Shown in pieces: positions 10,535 through 19,232 of a stretch of DNA of 64,000 nucleotides. The notes below the pieces were generated by a model. It did not search any database. It saw nothing but the letters and a program-made list of their open reading frames with translations, and had not been told where the DNA came from. This DNA is from Streptomyces sp. NRRL F-2664 (GTDB lineage Bacteria > Actinomycetota > Actinomycetes > Streptomycetales > Streptomycetaceae), in assembly GCF_000719345.1 (NCBI RefSeq), contig NZ_JOFX01000002.1, forward strand, positions 248,001 through 312,000, in the 5' to 3' direction. The translations under genes were made by a program, and so were the position numbers. Position 1 is the stretch's first letter. Each line of letters starts with the position of its first letter.

Positions 10535-11472
10535 GCGGCGGGCTCGCGGTCGTCGGACGCCGTCAGGGCGGTCCGGATGACCGCGGCCTGCTGCTCGGGC
10601 CAGTCGCGGAGCTTGCGCGGGGTGATGTGCACGACGGTCACCCCGAGCCGCTCCAGCGTCTCCCGCTTGCGCACGCACTCGGACCACTCCTCGTCCTCGC
10701 CCTGGCGCGGGGCGCGGGTGTCGATCTCCACCGCCACGGAGTGCTCGGGCCAGTACGCGTCGACCCCGCCGAGGTGCGGGCCGCCGGGGATCCGCAGGTC
10801 CACGTTCCAGACGGGGTCGGGGAGCTCGTGCCCCCGTACGAGGTGGTACAGCCGGTCCTCGGCCATGGCCCTGCCCTCCGCCAGGAGGGACTCGACGGCG
10901 TCGACCACGTGCTCCCGGTTCAGCAGCCGGGCCACCGTCAGCTCCCGTACGATCGCCGCCGGTTCGCAGTGCCCGCTGCGGACGGCCTCGCTGAGCAGCC
11001 GCCGAACCGTGCCCGCGTCGGAGAGCTGCGCGACGGCGTCGGCGACGGCCCGCGCGACCGGCGCCACCGGCAGTCCGGTGACCTCCTGCGGCCGGGGCGG
11101 GGTGTGCGCACGCACGATGCGGACGTCGCCGGTGGACCGCAGCCGCCGGATGCCCGGCACCAGGACGTCGATGTGTGCGAGGGCGAGCAGCGGCGGCGCG
11201 GAGGCGAAGCGGTACAGCGCCAGCGCCGCCAGCCCGGTGATCATGCCCTCGCCCCCGCCGCGCCGCCCCGCGTACAGCAGCGCCGCGTGCAGCCGCTCCT
11301 CGCTGGTCGCCGGCCCGGAGTGGAGCAGGAACACACCGGGCAGGATCTGCCGCCACGGCCGCTCGGCGGCGTCGGAGGCGCTCACGCCGTGTTCGCGCAG
11401 CTGTGCGAGGGTCAGCACGCGGGGGCGGTTGCCGGTGAGGTGGGCGAGGGGGAGGGGTGCGTTGTGGTTCAT
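10510..11472 (-). CDS. Winged-helix (AbiEi antitoxin-like) protein with C-terminal DUF559/Vsr-like nuclease fold
   Basis: A 320-residue protein of a class common in actinomycetes. Residues 15-75 (VLTLAQLREHGVSASDAAERP, then PGVFLLH) look like the winged helix at the start of AbiEi-type antitoxins. Residues 215-290 carry GVDAYWPEHSVAVEIDTRAP, matching the D...ExD core of DUF559 and very-short-patch-repair-like PD-(D/E)XK nucleases. No toxin partner is adjacent. It could be a solitary defence or DNA-repair protein, or a regulator that has lost nuclease activity. Start ATG 11470-11472 with no strong ribosome-binding site. Confidence 0.6.
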   Translation of the reverse strand: MNHNAPLPLAHLTGNRPRVLTLAQLREHGVSASDAAERPWRQILPGVFLLHSGPATSEERLHAALLYAGRRGGGEGMITGLAALALYRFASAPPLLALAHIDVLVPGIRRLRSTGDVRIVRAHTPPRPQEVTGLPVAPVARAVADAVAQLSDAGTVRRLLSEAVRSGHCEPAAIVRELTVARLLNREHVVDAVESLLAEGRAMAEDRLYHLVRGHELPDPVWNVDLRIPGGPHLGGVDAYWPEHSVAVEIDTRAPRQGEDEEWSECVRKRETLERLGVTVVHITPRKLRDWPEQQAAVIRTALTASDDREPAAYLVVLPR

Positions 11473-11604
11473 GACGCAGTGATTCCCTCAGGCCATGGCC
11501 TCGCTAACCCCTGTTACACGCCTGTCGGCAAATGCGGACAAGCTGGGGCTAAAGTACGGGCGTTCGACTGCCGATAGCCTGCCGCGCCGCGTCCCCGGAC
11601 CGCT

Positions 11605-11631
11605 GCTGCCGGGGGCGGCGCCCCCGGCAGC
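11605..11631 (-). terminator. Terminator after the second pepN
   Basis: GCTGCCGGGGGC (11605-11616) and GCCCCCGGCAGC (11620-11631) form a perfect 12-bp stem with a 3-nt loop, 12 bp past the pepN2 stop. Confidence 0.75.
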
Positions 11632-11642
11632 GGCGCCGCAGG

Positions 11643-14198
11643 TCAGGCTCCCGCCGCGTCGCACGCCTGGGCGCGCAGGGCCCGGGCCAGGTCGTCGCGG
11701 GACTCCAGCACCAGGCGGCGCAGGGCGGGGGCGGCGTCCTCGTGCCCGGCCAGCCACGCGTCCGTGGCCTCCAGCGTGGCGGCGTCGCCCTGCAGCGAGG
11801 GGTAGAGCCCCCTGACGACGTCCATCGCGATCTGGATCGACCGGTCCGCCCACACCCGCTCGATCACCTCGAAGTAGCGTCCCGTGTGGGCCGCCAGCAG
11901 CTCCCGCTGCGAGGACTGCTGCATGCCCGCGATCGTCGCCTCCACCAGGGCGTTGGAGAGCGCATCCGACTCCACGACCGCCGCCCACGCCTGGTCCTTG
12001 ACCGCCTGCGAGGGACGCGCCGCCAGGCACCGGACCTGGTGCCGCTTGCCCGACGCCGTGTCGTCCCGGGCCAGTTCCGCGGCGAGGACGCCCTCGTCCA
12101 CCGCCCCGTGCGCCGCCAGCGGCAGCAGGAGGTCCCAGCGCATTTCCTGGTCCACCTCCAGCCCGTCGATCCGCGCCGACCCCTCCAGCAGTCCGCGCAG
12201 CAGCTGGAAGTCGCCCTCGGTCGCCGCGCACGCCGCGAAGAACCGGGCCCAGGTCAGCTGGTGCTCCGAACCCGGCTCGGCCACCCGCAGCTCGTGCAGC
12301 GCACCCGCCGCCAGGTCCCGGCCGCTCTGTTCGCGCCGGTCGGGAGCCGCGTAGTGCGTGACCGCCGTCAGGGCCTGCGCGTGCAGCATCTGCAGGACGC
12401 CGACGTCGGTCTCCCGGCCCGCGTGCGCCAGCAGCAGCGCGACGAAGTCGCGCGCCGGCATCAGGCCGTCCCGCGTGAGGTTCCACAGCGCCGACCAGCT
12501 CAGGGCCCGGGCCAGCGGGTCCGTCAGGTCGCCGAGGTGTCCGCGCAGCGTGGCCAGCGACCCCTCGTCGAAGCGGATCTTGCAGTAGGTGAGGTCCTCG
12601 TCGTTCACCAGGACCAGGTCGGGCCGGTCGGCACCGGCCAGCTCCCCGATCACCGAACGGGCGCCGGCGACGTCCGCCTCGGCCCGCGCGTAGCGGACCA
12701 GCGCGCCGTCCGGCTCCAGCCGGTACAGGCCGACGCCGATCCGGTGCGGCCGGAGCTCGTCGCCCTCCTGGACGACCGCGAGCTCGGTGATCCGCCCCGC
12801 CGCGTCGTAGGTCACCACCGGGGTGAGCGCGTTCACGCCCGCCGTCTGCAGCCAGGCCCGCGACCACTCGGTCATGTCCCGCCCGGACACCTCGCCGAGC
12901 ACCGACAGCAGGTCGTCCAGGGTGGTGTTCCCGTACGCGTTCGCCTTGAAGTAGCGGCGCGCGCCCTCCAGGAACGCCTCCCGCCCGACGTAGGCGACCA
13001 GCTGCTTGAGCACCGCCGCGCCCTTGGCGTAGGTGATGCCGTCAAAGTTCAGCTTCGCGTCCTCCAGGTCGCGGATGTCGGCCGTGATCGGGTGGGTGGA
13101 CGGCAGCTGGTCGGCGCGGTAGGCCCACGACTTGCGGCTGTTGGCGAAGGTCACCCACGCCTGGTCGAAGCGGGTGGCCTCGACGAGCCCGAAGGAGCCC
13201 ATGAAGTCCGCGAAGGACTCCTTCAGCCACAGGTCGTCCCACCACTTCATGGTGACCAGGTCGCCGAACCACATGTGCGCCATCTCGTGCAGGACGACGT
13301 TCGCGCGCCGCTCGTACGACGCCTGCGTGACCTTGCCGCGGAAGATGTACTCCTCGCGGAAGGTCACCATCCCCGGGTTCTCCATGGCGCCCAGGTTGTA
13401 CTCCGGCACGAAGGCCTGGTCGTACTTGCCGAAGGGGTAGGGGTAGTCGAAGATCTCGTGGAAGAGGTCGAAGCCCTGCTTGGTGACGAGGAAGACGTCG
13501 TCGGCGTCGAAGTGCTTGGCCAGTCCCTTGCGGCACATCGCGCCCAGCGGGATCGTCAGGTCCCCGCGGGTGTAGGTGTCCGTCACGTAGTGGTAGGGCC
13601 CCGCCACCACACAGGTGATGTACGTGGAGATGGGCGCGGTCTCGGCGAACCGGCGGGTCTGCCCCTCGCGGGACTCCTCGGCGCCGTTGCTCCAGACCTG
13701 CCAGCCCTCCGGTGCCGTCACCTCGAAGCGGTAGGGCGCCTTCAGGTCCGGCTGCTCGAAGTTCGCGTACACGCGCCGGGCGTCGGCCGGCTCGTACTGC
13801 GTGTACAGGTAGACCTCGCCGTCCTCCGGGTCCACGAAGCGGTGCAGGCCCTCGCCGGTCCGGCTGTAGGCGCAGTTCGCGTCGACCACCAGCACGTTCT
13901 CGGAGGCCAGATCGTCCAGGGCGATCCGGGCCCCGTCGAAGACGGCGGCCACGTCCAGCGCCCGCCCGTTCAGGGTGACGGAGTTGACCGAGGGGGCGAT
14001 CAGGTCCGCGAAGGTGGCGGCGCCGGGGGCCGCGGACCGGAAGCGGATCGTCGTCACCGAGCGGAAGGTCCGCGGGCCCTGCGCCGGCTCCGCCTCGTCC
14101 ACCGCGGACCTGATGTCGAGGGCGACCTCGTAGGCGTCGACGGTCAGCAGCTCGGCCCGCTCGCGGGCCTCCTCGCGGGACAGATTCTCTCCGGGCAC
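11643..14198 (-). CDS. pepN: Aminopeptidase N, second copy (M1 family)
   Basis: 851 residues, clearly paralogous to the gene at 762-3359 across the whole length. GAMEN is at residues 270-274, HEMAH at 304-308 and the third zinc ligand Glu327 in LWLKESF, so the active site is intact. Differences cluster in the C-terminal helical domain, suggesting different peptide selection. Start GTG 14196-14198 has GAAGGAG 5 nt upstream. It is divergent from the DsbA-like gene; this pairing (pepN beside an Rv2466c-like gene) is the arrangement known from mycobacteria, so this copy is probably the ancestral one. That inference rests on gene order only. Confidence 0.94.
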   Translation of the reverse strand: MPGENLSREEARERAELLTVDAYEVALDIRSAVDEAEPAQGPRTFRSVTTIRFRSAAPGAATFADLIAPSVNSVTLNGRALDVAAVFDGARIALDDLASENVLVVDANCAYSRTGEGLHRFVDPEDGEVYLYTQYEPADARRVYANFEQPDLKAPYRFEVTAPEGWQVWSNGAEESREGQTRRFAETAPISTYITCVVAGPYHYVTDTYTRGDLTIPLGAMCRKGLAKHFDADDVFLVTKQGFDLFHEIFDYPYPFGKYDQAFVPEYNLGAMENPGMVTFREEYIFRGKVTQASYERRANVVLHEMAHMWFGDLVTMKWWDDLWLKESFADFMGSFGLVEATRFDQAWVTFANSRKSWAYRADQLPSTHPITADIRDLEDAKLNFDGITYAKGAAVLKQLVAYVGREAFLEGARRYFKANAYGNTTLDDLLSVLGEVSGRDMTEWSRAWLQTAGVNALTPVVTYDAAGRITELAVVQEGDELRPHRIGVGLYRLEPDGALVRYARAEADVAGARSVIGELAGADRPDLVLVNDEDLTYCKIRFDEGSLATLRGHLGDLTDPLARALSWSALWNLTRDGLMPARDFVALLLAHAGRETDVGVLQMLHAQALTAVTHYAAPDRREQSGRDLAAGALHELRVAEPGSEHQLTWARFFAACAATEGDFQLLRGLLEGSARIDGLEVDQEMRWDLLLPLAAHGAVDEGVLAAELARDDTASGKRHQVRCLAARPSQAVKDQAWAAVVESDALSNALVEATIAGMQQSSQRELLAAHTGRYFEVIERVWADRSIQIAMDVVRGLYPSLQGDAATLEATDAWLAGHEDAAPALRRLVLESRDDLARALRAQACDAAGA

Positions 14199-14337
14199 CT
14201 GCACTCCTTCGTGCGTGATCGCGTTCTTGGGTCGAATCCTCGCACGGGGGGAATGCGTGCGAGGGCGTCCTGGTTGGCCACGGAGGACATGCGCCGTTGA
14301 TGCCTTTTTCCACCCGAGACCGACACCGAGGAGAGAC

Positions 14338-14988
14338 ATGACCGAGACCCGGGTGCGCGAGAAGACGCCGGTCGACTTCTGGTTCGACCCGCTCTGCCCT
14401 TGGGCCTGGATGACGTCCCGTTGGATGCTGGAGGTCGAGAAGGTCCGCGACGTCGAAGTGCGGTGGCACGTGATGAGCCTCGCCGTCCTCAACGAGAACA
14501 AGCTCGACGAGCTGCCCGAGGTCTACCGGGAGCTGCTCGGCCCCAAGGGCTGGGCCCCCGTGCGCGTCGTCATAGCGGCCCAGCAGAAGCACGGCGACGA
14601 GGTGACCGGCAAGCTCTACACCGCGCTCGGCACCCGCATCCACAACGAGGACAAGGGTCCCACCCGCGAGGTGATCGCCGAGGCGCTGGCCGAGGTCGGC
14701 CTGCCGGCCGAGCTGATCGCGTACGCCGACTCCGACGAGTACGACGAGGTGCTGCGCGCCTCGCACAACAACGGCATCGACCGGGTGGGCCAGGAGGTCG
14801 GCACCCCCGTGATCTCCGTTCCGGGCGCCGACGGCGAGGGCGACGTCGCCTTCTTCGGCCCGGTCGTCACCCCGACCCCGCGCGGCGAGGCCGCCGCCCG
14901 GCTGTGGGACGGCACCCTGCTCGTCGCCTCCACCCCGGGCTTCTACGAGATCAAGCGGACCCGCACCGAAGGTCCCCGCTTCGAGTAG
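14338..14988 (+). CDS. DsbA-family oxidoreductase, mycothiol-dependent nitroreductase (Rv2466c) type
   Basis: 216 residues with a thioredoxin fold and helical insertion. The segment VDFWFDPLCPWAW followed by RWMLEVEKVRDVEVRWHV closely matches Mycobacterium tuberculosis Rv2466c, a cytoplasmic mycothiol-dependent reductase (CPWC active site, from memory). Here the active site reads CPWA: Cys20 is kept but the resolving position is Ala23. A monothiol enzyme relying on mycothiol for resolution is therefore likely. No signal peptide is visible, so it is cytosolic. GGAGAGAC precedes ATG 14338. The neighbours pepN, rpiB and nei are the same set as Rv2464c-Rv2467. Confidence 0.88.
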   Translation: MTETRVREKTPVDFWFDPLCPWAWMTSRWMLEVEKVRDVEVRWHVMSLAVLNENKLDELPEVYRELLGPKGWAPVRVVIAAQQKHGDEVTGKLYTALGTRIHNEDKGPTREVIAEALAEVGLPAELIAYADSDEYDEVLRASHNNGIDRVGQEVGTPVISVPGADGEGDVAFFGPVVTPTPRGEAAARLWDGTLLVASTPGFYEIKRTRTEGPRFE

Positions 14989-15012
14989 TCCGCACGGCGC
15001 ACACGAGCACAC

Positions 15013-15051
15013 AGAAGACCCCCGTGAGTCACGTCCTCACGGGGGTCTTCT
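15013..15051. terminator. Bidirectional terminator between dsbA-like gene and sodF
   Basis: AGAAGACCCCCGTGAG (15013-15028) and CTCACGGGGGTCTTCT (15036-15051) are perfect 16-bp arms around a 7-nt loop. It serves the convergent genes on both sides and would form the 3' end of the sodF transcript. Confidence 0.85.
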
Positions 15052-15105
15052 GCTGGACACGCCCGCCGGTGAAGGTGGAGAAGACGATCACGAGGCGGAC
15101 GGGCT
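15013..15105 (-). ncRNA. Candidate s-SodF small RNA in the sodF 3' UTR
   Basis: In S. coelicolor a roughly 90-nt RNA processed from the 3' UTR of sodF mRNA pairs with the 5' end and ribosome-binding site of sodN (Ni-SOD) mRNA. Here the sodF 3' UTR ends in a strong hairpin (15013-15051), and between stop and hairpin the RNA carries an anti-Shine-Dalgarno segment, GATCGTCTTCTCCACC, at 15074-15089. Its complement reads GGTGGAGAAGACGATC, just like a ribosome-binding site with start-codon spacing. The 5' end is a guess from the known length. The target, sodN, is not in the window. Confidence 0.55.
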
Positions 15106-15116
15106 CGGGGGTGCGA

Positions 15117-15773
15117 TCAGCCCTTGACGGGGATCAGCAGCGGGGTGTTGGCCTTGGCGTCGGCGTAGCGCCGGGAGACGTCCTGCCAGTTGACGACGTT
15201 CCACATGGCCTCGATGAAGTCCACCTTCTGGTTCTTGTACTGCAGGTAGAAGGCGTGCTCCCAGGCGTCGAAAACCAGGATCGGGGTGCTGGCCACGCCC
15301 ACGTTGCCCTGGTGGTCGTAGACCTGCTCGACGACCAGGCGTCCGCTGACGGGCTCGTACGCGAGCACGCCCCAGCCGGAGCCCTGCGTGGCGGAGGAGG
15401 CGAAGGTCAGCTGCTTCTTGAACTTCTCGAACGAGCCGAACGACTCGGTGATCGCGTCGGCCAGGTCGCCCAGGCCGTCGGCCGCGGTCGGCTCGCCGCC
15501 GCCCTCGCCGGTCTTCGGGCTCGCCATGTTGTGCCAGTAGATGCTGTGCAGGATGTGCCCGGAGAGGTGGAACGCGAGGTTCTTCTCCAGGCCGTTGAGC
15601 GCGCCCCAGTTCTCCTTGTCGCGCGCCTCCGCCAGCTGCTCCAGCGTGTTGTTGGCGCCCGTGACGTAGGCCGCGTGGTGCTTGTCGTGGTGCAGCTCGA
15701 TGATCTGCGGGTTGATCACCGGCTCCAGCGCCGCGTAGTCGTACGGAAGTTCAGGAAGCGTGTAGATGGCCAT
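15117..15773 (-). CDS. sodF: Iron-type superoxide dismutase
   Basis: 218 residues of the Fe/Mn-SOD family, dismutating superoxide in the cytosol. The metal ligands are all present: His28 (ELHHDKHH), His76 (GHILHS), Asp169 and His173 (FDAWEHAF). The Streptomyces FeZn-type insert [11 protein letters not shown] follows the second ligand. I chose the ATG giving [13 protein letters not shown], the conserved N-terminus, over an in-frame upstream ATG 42 bp earlier, which would overlap the operator. A Nur box lies upstream (15810-15826), so the gene should be repressed when nickel is available and NiSOD takes over. Its 3' UTR may release a small RNA. Confidence 0.95.
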   Translation of the reverse strand: MAIYTLPELPYDYAALEPVINPQIIELHHDKHHAAYVTGANNTLEQLAEARDKENWGALNGLEKNLAFHLSGHILHSIYWHNMASPKTGEGGGEPTAADGLGDLADAITESFGSFEKFKKQLTFASSATQGSGWGVLAYEPVSGRLVVEQVYDHQGNVGVASTPILVFDAWEHAFYLQYKNQKVDFIEAMWNVVNWQDVSRRYADAKANTPLLIPVKG

Positions 15774-15809
15774 GCGTGTTTCCGGTCCCCTCGGCGTGCC
15801 AATCGCTAA

Positions 15810-15826
15810 TTGCAATTAATGCGCAA
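15810..15826 (-). promoter_or_regulatory. Nur (nickel-responsive Fur-family) operator of sodF
   Basis: TTGCAA-TTAAT-GCGCAA is a 6-5-6 inverted repeat with one mismatch, matching the tGCaa-N5-ttGCa box described for S. coelicolor Nur. It lies 36 bp upstream of the sodF start and is the most AT-rich spot for kilobases, so it probably overlaps the promoter. Nickel-bound Nur would block transcription. Confidence 0.78.
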
Positions 15827-15880
15827 CTGCACGCTAGCAGCATCTATTCCAGCTCACACGTAAGGGTTGCCTCTGTGGAA

Positions 15881-15920
15881 CGCAGGTGGGCCCCGTGCGC
15901 TCGCACGGGGCCCACCTGCG
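15881..15920 (-). terminator. Terminator after permease gene 1
   Basis: CGCAGGTGGGCCCCGTGCG (15881-15899) and CGCACGGGGCCCACCTGCG (15902-15920) are perfect 19-bp arms, 10 bp beyond the permease stop codon. It could also insulate the sodF promoter region. Confidence 0.85.
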
Positions 15921-15930
15921 GTCGGGGTCG

Positions 15931-17340
15931 TCAGCGGGCCGTGGCCGCCGACCGGCGCTGCAGGACGTAGCCGATCGCGGCGAGGGCGACCGTGAGCCCG
16001 CCGGTGAAGAACACCTGGACGCGGGTGTCCTCGCCCAGCGCCATCAGCGCCAGGACCCCGGCCACCCCGGCCAGCGCCACCCAGGTCAGGTACGGGAAGC
16101 CCCACATGCGCACGACGAGCTTCTCGGGGGCCTCGCGCTCCAGGCGGCGGCGCAGCACGACCTGCGACACGGCGATGAAGCCCCAGACGACGAGGATGAC
16201 CCCGCCGACCATGTTCAGCAGCCAGGCGAAGAGGGTGTCCGGGTACCAGTACGACAGCAGGACGGTGACGAAGCCGAAGCCGGAGGAGGCGAGCACCGCC
16301 CGGCGCGGCACCCGGCCGGCGAGCCTGCCGAGCGCCTTGGGACCCTGGCCGCGGGCGACGAGGGAGTAGGCCATGCGCGAGGAGCCGTAGATGTTCGCGT
16401 TCATCGCGGACAGCAGTGCGACCAGGACGACCGCGTTCATGATCTGGCCGGCCGCGGGGATGCCCAGGTGGTCCAGGGTGGCCGCGTACGGGCCCTGCTC
16501 GGTGACCTTCGGGTCGTTCCACGGCAGCAGGGTGACGATGACGAGCATGGAGCCGACGTAGACGACGGCGATCCGCCACATGGTGGTCCGCACCGCCTTG
16601 GCCACGCCCCTGACCGGGTCCTGCGACTCGGCGGCGGCGATGGTGACCGTCTCCAGCCCGCCGTAGGCGACGACCGAGGCCAGCAGGCCGACCAGCAGGC
16701 CGTCCACGCCGCGCGGCAGGAAGCCGCCGTCGGGCAGCAGATTGGCGGTGCCGGGGGCGCCGGTGCCCGGCAGCAGGCCGAGGACGGCCAGCACACCCAG
16801 GCCCAGGAAGAGGCCGATGGCGCCGATCTTGAGGGCGGAGAACCAGAACTCGAACTCGCCGAAGTTCGAGACGGCCGCCAGGTTGGAGCCGCAGAACAGC
16901 GCCATGAAGACCAGCACCCACATCCACGACGGGGTACCCGGGAACCAGCCCGTCATGATGTGCGCCGCGCCGATGGCCTCGATGGCCACGCCCACGCACA
17001 GCAGCGTCCAGAACATCCACCCGGCGGTGAAGCCGGCCCACGGGCCGATCGCCCGCTCGGCGTGCACCGAGAAGGAGCCGGAGGCCGGGTCGGCGGCGGA
17101 CATCTCGCCGAGCATCCGCATCACGAACATCACGAGCAGTCCGGACGCGGCGTAGGCGAGCACGATCGAGGGACCCGCCGCGGCGATGCCGGCTCCGGAC
17201 CCGACGAAGAGGCCGGCGCCGATGACGCCGCCGAGGGCGATCATCGAGAGGTGGCGCTGCTTGAGTCCGTTGCCGAGGGGGGAGGCCCCTGAGTCGGTCG
17301 GCGGGGGCTCGGGAGGTGCGACGGTGGTGCTGTGGCTCAT
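15931..17340 (-). CDS. Amino acid permease (APC superfamily, AAT family), copy 1
   Basis: 469 residues with about 12 membrane helices. The first helix region LSMIALGGVIGAGLFVGSG is the unwound substrate-binding motif of AAT-family proton/amino acid symporters, and SGSFSVHAERAIGPWAGF follows as in GabP/CycA-like carriers. NFGEFEFWFSALKIGAI is also characteristic. The substrate is uncertain; GABA, D-alanine/serine or an aromatic residue are possibilities. Start ATG 17338-17340. It is followed on the same strand by its own terminator and preceded by the terminator of copy 2, so it is monocistronic. Confidence 0.9.
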   Translation of the reverse strand: MSHSTTVAPPEPPPTDSGASPLGNGLKQRHLSMIALGGVIGAGLFVGSGAGIAAAGPSIVLAYAASGLLVMFVMRMLGEMSAADPASGSFSVHAERAIGPWAGFTAGWMFWTLLCVGVAIEAIGAAHIMTGWFPGTPSWMWVLVFMALFCGSNLAAVSNFGEFEFWFSALKIGAIGLFLGLGVLAVLGLLPGTGAPGTANLLPDGGFLPRGVDGLLVGLLASVVAYGGLETVTIAAAESQDPVRGVAKAVRTTMWRIAVVYVGSMLVIVTLLPWNDPKVTEQGPYAATLDHLGIPAAGQIMNAVVLVALLSAMNANIYGSSRMAYSLVARGQGPKALGRLAGRVPRRAVLASSGFGFVTVLLSYWYPDTLFAWLLNMVGGVILVVWGFIAVSQVVLRRRLEREAPEKLVVRMWGFPYLTWVALAGVAGVLALMALGEDTRVQVFFTGGLTVALAAIGYVLQRRSAATAR

Positions 17341-17490
17341 GGGGTGGGTGCCTGTCCGGTGCGGGGGTGGAGCGGGCCCCAGTGTGCCGAGCGTCCGCTG
17401 ACCGGACGTCTTTCGTCCGATATTCGGACGCCCGCTTCACGGATCGTGATCACGTCCGCACGTCCCGGGGACGGGGAACCACCGGACGGA

Positions 17491-17522
17491 CAGGACCCCC
17501 GCGCCGGGGCACGGGGGTCCTG
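17491..17522 (-). terminator. Terminator after permease gene 2
   Basis: CAGGACCCCCG (17491-17501) pairs with CGGGGGTCCTG (17512-17522) around a 10-nt loop, 25 bp past the stop of permease copy 2 and upstream of the copy 1 promoter. Confidence 0.75.
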
Positions 17523-17547
17523 AGGGTGTCCGCGGACGGACGCGGGG

Positions 17548-18948
17548 TCAGCCGGTGCGCCGCTCGCGCAGCTCGCGGACGCCCGCCACGGCGAGCACCA
17601 GCAGGGCGGCGCCCGTCGACCACAGCAGCTGCGGCCGCGCGGAGTCGTCGAACAGCATCAGGACCAGGACCGCCGCCATCCCGGCGAGCGCGGCCCAGGT
17701 GGCGTACGGGAACAGCCACATCGGCAGCGTCAGCCGCTCGGGCATGTCCTGCTCGATCCGGCGGCGGAGCTTCAGCTGCGAGACGGCGATCAGCGCCCAC
17801 ACGAACAGCAGGACGGCGCCGACGGCGTTCAGCATGTAGAGGAAGATCGTGTCCGGCCACAGCAGGTTGAGCACCACCGAGACGAAGCCGAAGGCCACCG
17901 ACGCGAACACCGCCCGGCGCGGCACGCCGCCGCCCGAGACCTTCAGCAGCCCCATCGGCGCCTCGCCGCGCTCGGCGAGCGAGAACACCATGCGCGAGGA
18001 GCCGTACAGGTTCGCGTTGAGCGCCGACAGCAGGGCCACGAACACCACGATGTTCATGATCTGGCCGGCTGCCGGGATCCCGATCGAGTCGAGGACGGCG
18101 ACGTACGGGCTCTGCCCCGGCTCCAGCGAGTCCCACGGCAGCAGGGTCACGATGACCACCATCGAGCCGACGTAGAAGAAGAGGATGCGCCACACGGCGC
18201 TGCGCACGGCGCGGGACACCGACCGGGCCGGGTCGTCTGACTCGGCGGCCGCGATGGTGACGACCTCCAGGCCGCCGAAGGCGAAGATGACGGCGAGCAT
18301 GCCGGCGACCACGCCGCCGAAGCCCTCGGGGAAGAATCCGCCGTGCCCGGTGAGGTTGGCCATCCCCACCGGGTCGGTGTCCGGGAGCACGCCGAAGATC
18401 GCGAGGGTGCCGAGGACCAGGAAGAGCACGATCGCGCCGACCTTGAGGGCGGCGAACCAGAACTCGAACTCGCCGAAGTTCTTCACCGCGGCCAGGTTGC
18501 TCACGGTGAAGACGACCATGAAGAGCAGCACCCAGATCCACTGGTCGACCGCGGGCACCCAGCCGTTCGCGATCTTCGCGGCTCCGGTGGCCTCGACCGC
18601 GAGCACCACGACCAGCAGGAACCAGTACAGCCAGCCCGCCGAGAAGCCGGCCCAGCGGCCGAGCGCCCGCTCCGCGTAGACGGAGAAGGAGCCGGAGGCG
18701 GGCATCGCGGCCGACATCTCGCCGAGCGCGCGCATGACGAGCATCGCGAGGACGCCGGCGAGGAGGTAGGAGCAGATGATCGCGGGACCGGCGATGCCGA
18801 TGCCGGCGCCGGAGCCGACGAAGAGGCCGGCGCCGATCACACCGCCCAGCCCCAGCATGGTCAGGTGGCGCTGCTTGAGGCTGTGGCTGAGGGGTTCCGC
18901 GGGCAGGTCGCCCGTCGTGGGAGGTGCTTCTGGCAGGCGCTCACGCAT
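17548..18948 (-). CDS. Amino acid permease (AAT family), copy 2
   Basis: 466 residues, paralogous to the permeases on either side: LKQRHLTMLGLGGVIGAGLFVGSG at the first helix, SGSFSVYAERALGRWAGFSAGW, and NFGEFEFWFAALKVGAI. About 12 membrane helices. The ATG giving MRERLPEAPP was taken as start because upstream extension is arginine-rich shadow sequence; the ribosome-binding site is weak, so an alternative start within the first 15 residues is possible. The bioY promoter lies divergently upstream. Substrate unknown. Confidence 0.88.
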   Translation of the reverse strand: MRERLPEAPPTTGDLPAEPLSHSLKQRHLTMLGLGGVIGAGLFVGSGAGIGIAGPAIICSYLLAGVLAMLVMRALGEMSAAMPASGSFSVYAERALGRWAGFSAGWLYWFLLVVVLAVEATGAAKIANGWVPAVDQWIWVLLFMVVFTVSNLAAVKNFGEFEFWFAALKVGAIVLFLVLGTLAIFGVLPDTDPVGMANLTGHGGFFPEGFGGVVAGMLAVIFAFGGLEVVTIAAAESDDPARSVSRAVRSAVWRILFFYVGSMVVIVTLLPWDSLEPGQSPYVAVLDSIGIPAAGQIMNIVVFVALLSALNANLYGSSRMVFSLAERGEAPMGLLKVSGGGVPRRAVFASVAFGFVSVVLNLLWPDTIFLYMLNAVGAVLLFVWALIAVSQLKLRRRIEQDMPERLTLPMWLFPYATWAALAGMAAVLVLMLFDDSARPQLLWSTGAALLVLAVAGVRELRERRTG

Positions 18949-19232
18949 GAGGAGTGCTCGTACTCTCGTTCGGCCCAGCGGTGATGGGGGCCCGCGCTTG
19001 GCTTGGCGGGATCCAACAGTCTTGCTGAGCGGCGGCCGTCCGTGCAAAACGGACGTGTTGTCAGATGTTGCTCGTGACGAGGATCACGCCGATCCGATCG
19101 GGGGAGCGCGCTTTGTGCATTCCCCACCAACGCGGGGAGCGGGGCTTTGTACCGGGCGGCGGTGGGGCGGCCACGGGGCGCGCACTAACGTCGGTGATCG
19201 TCCCCACCCCCACCACCTCGCGGAGCCCCCTC

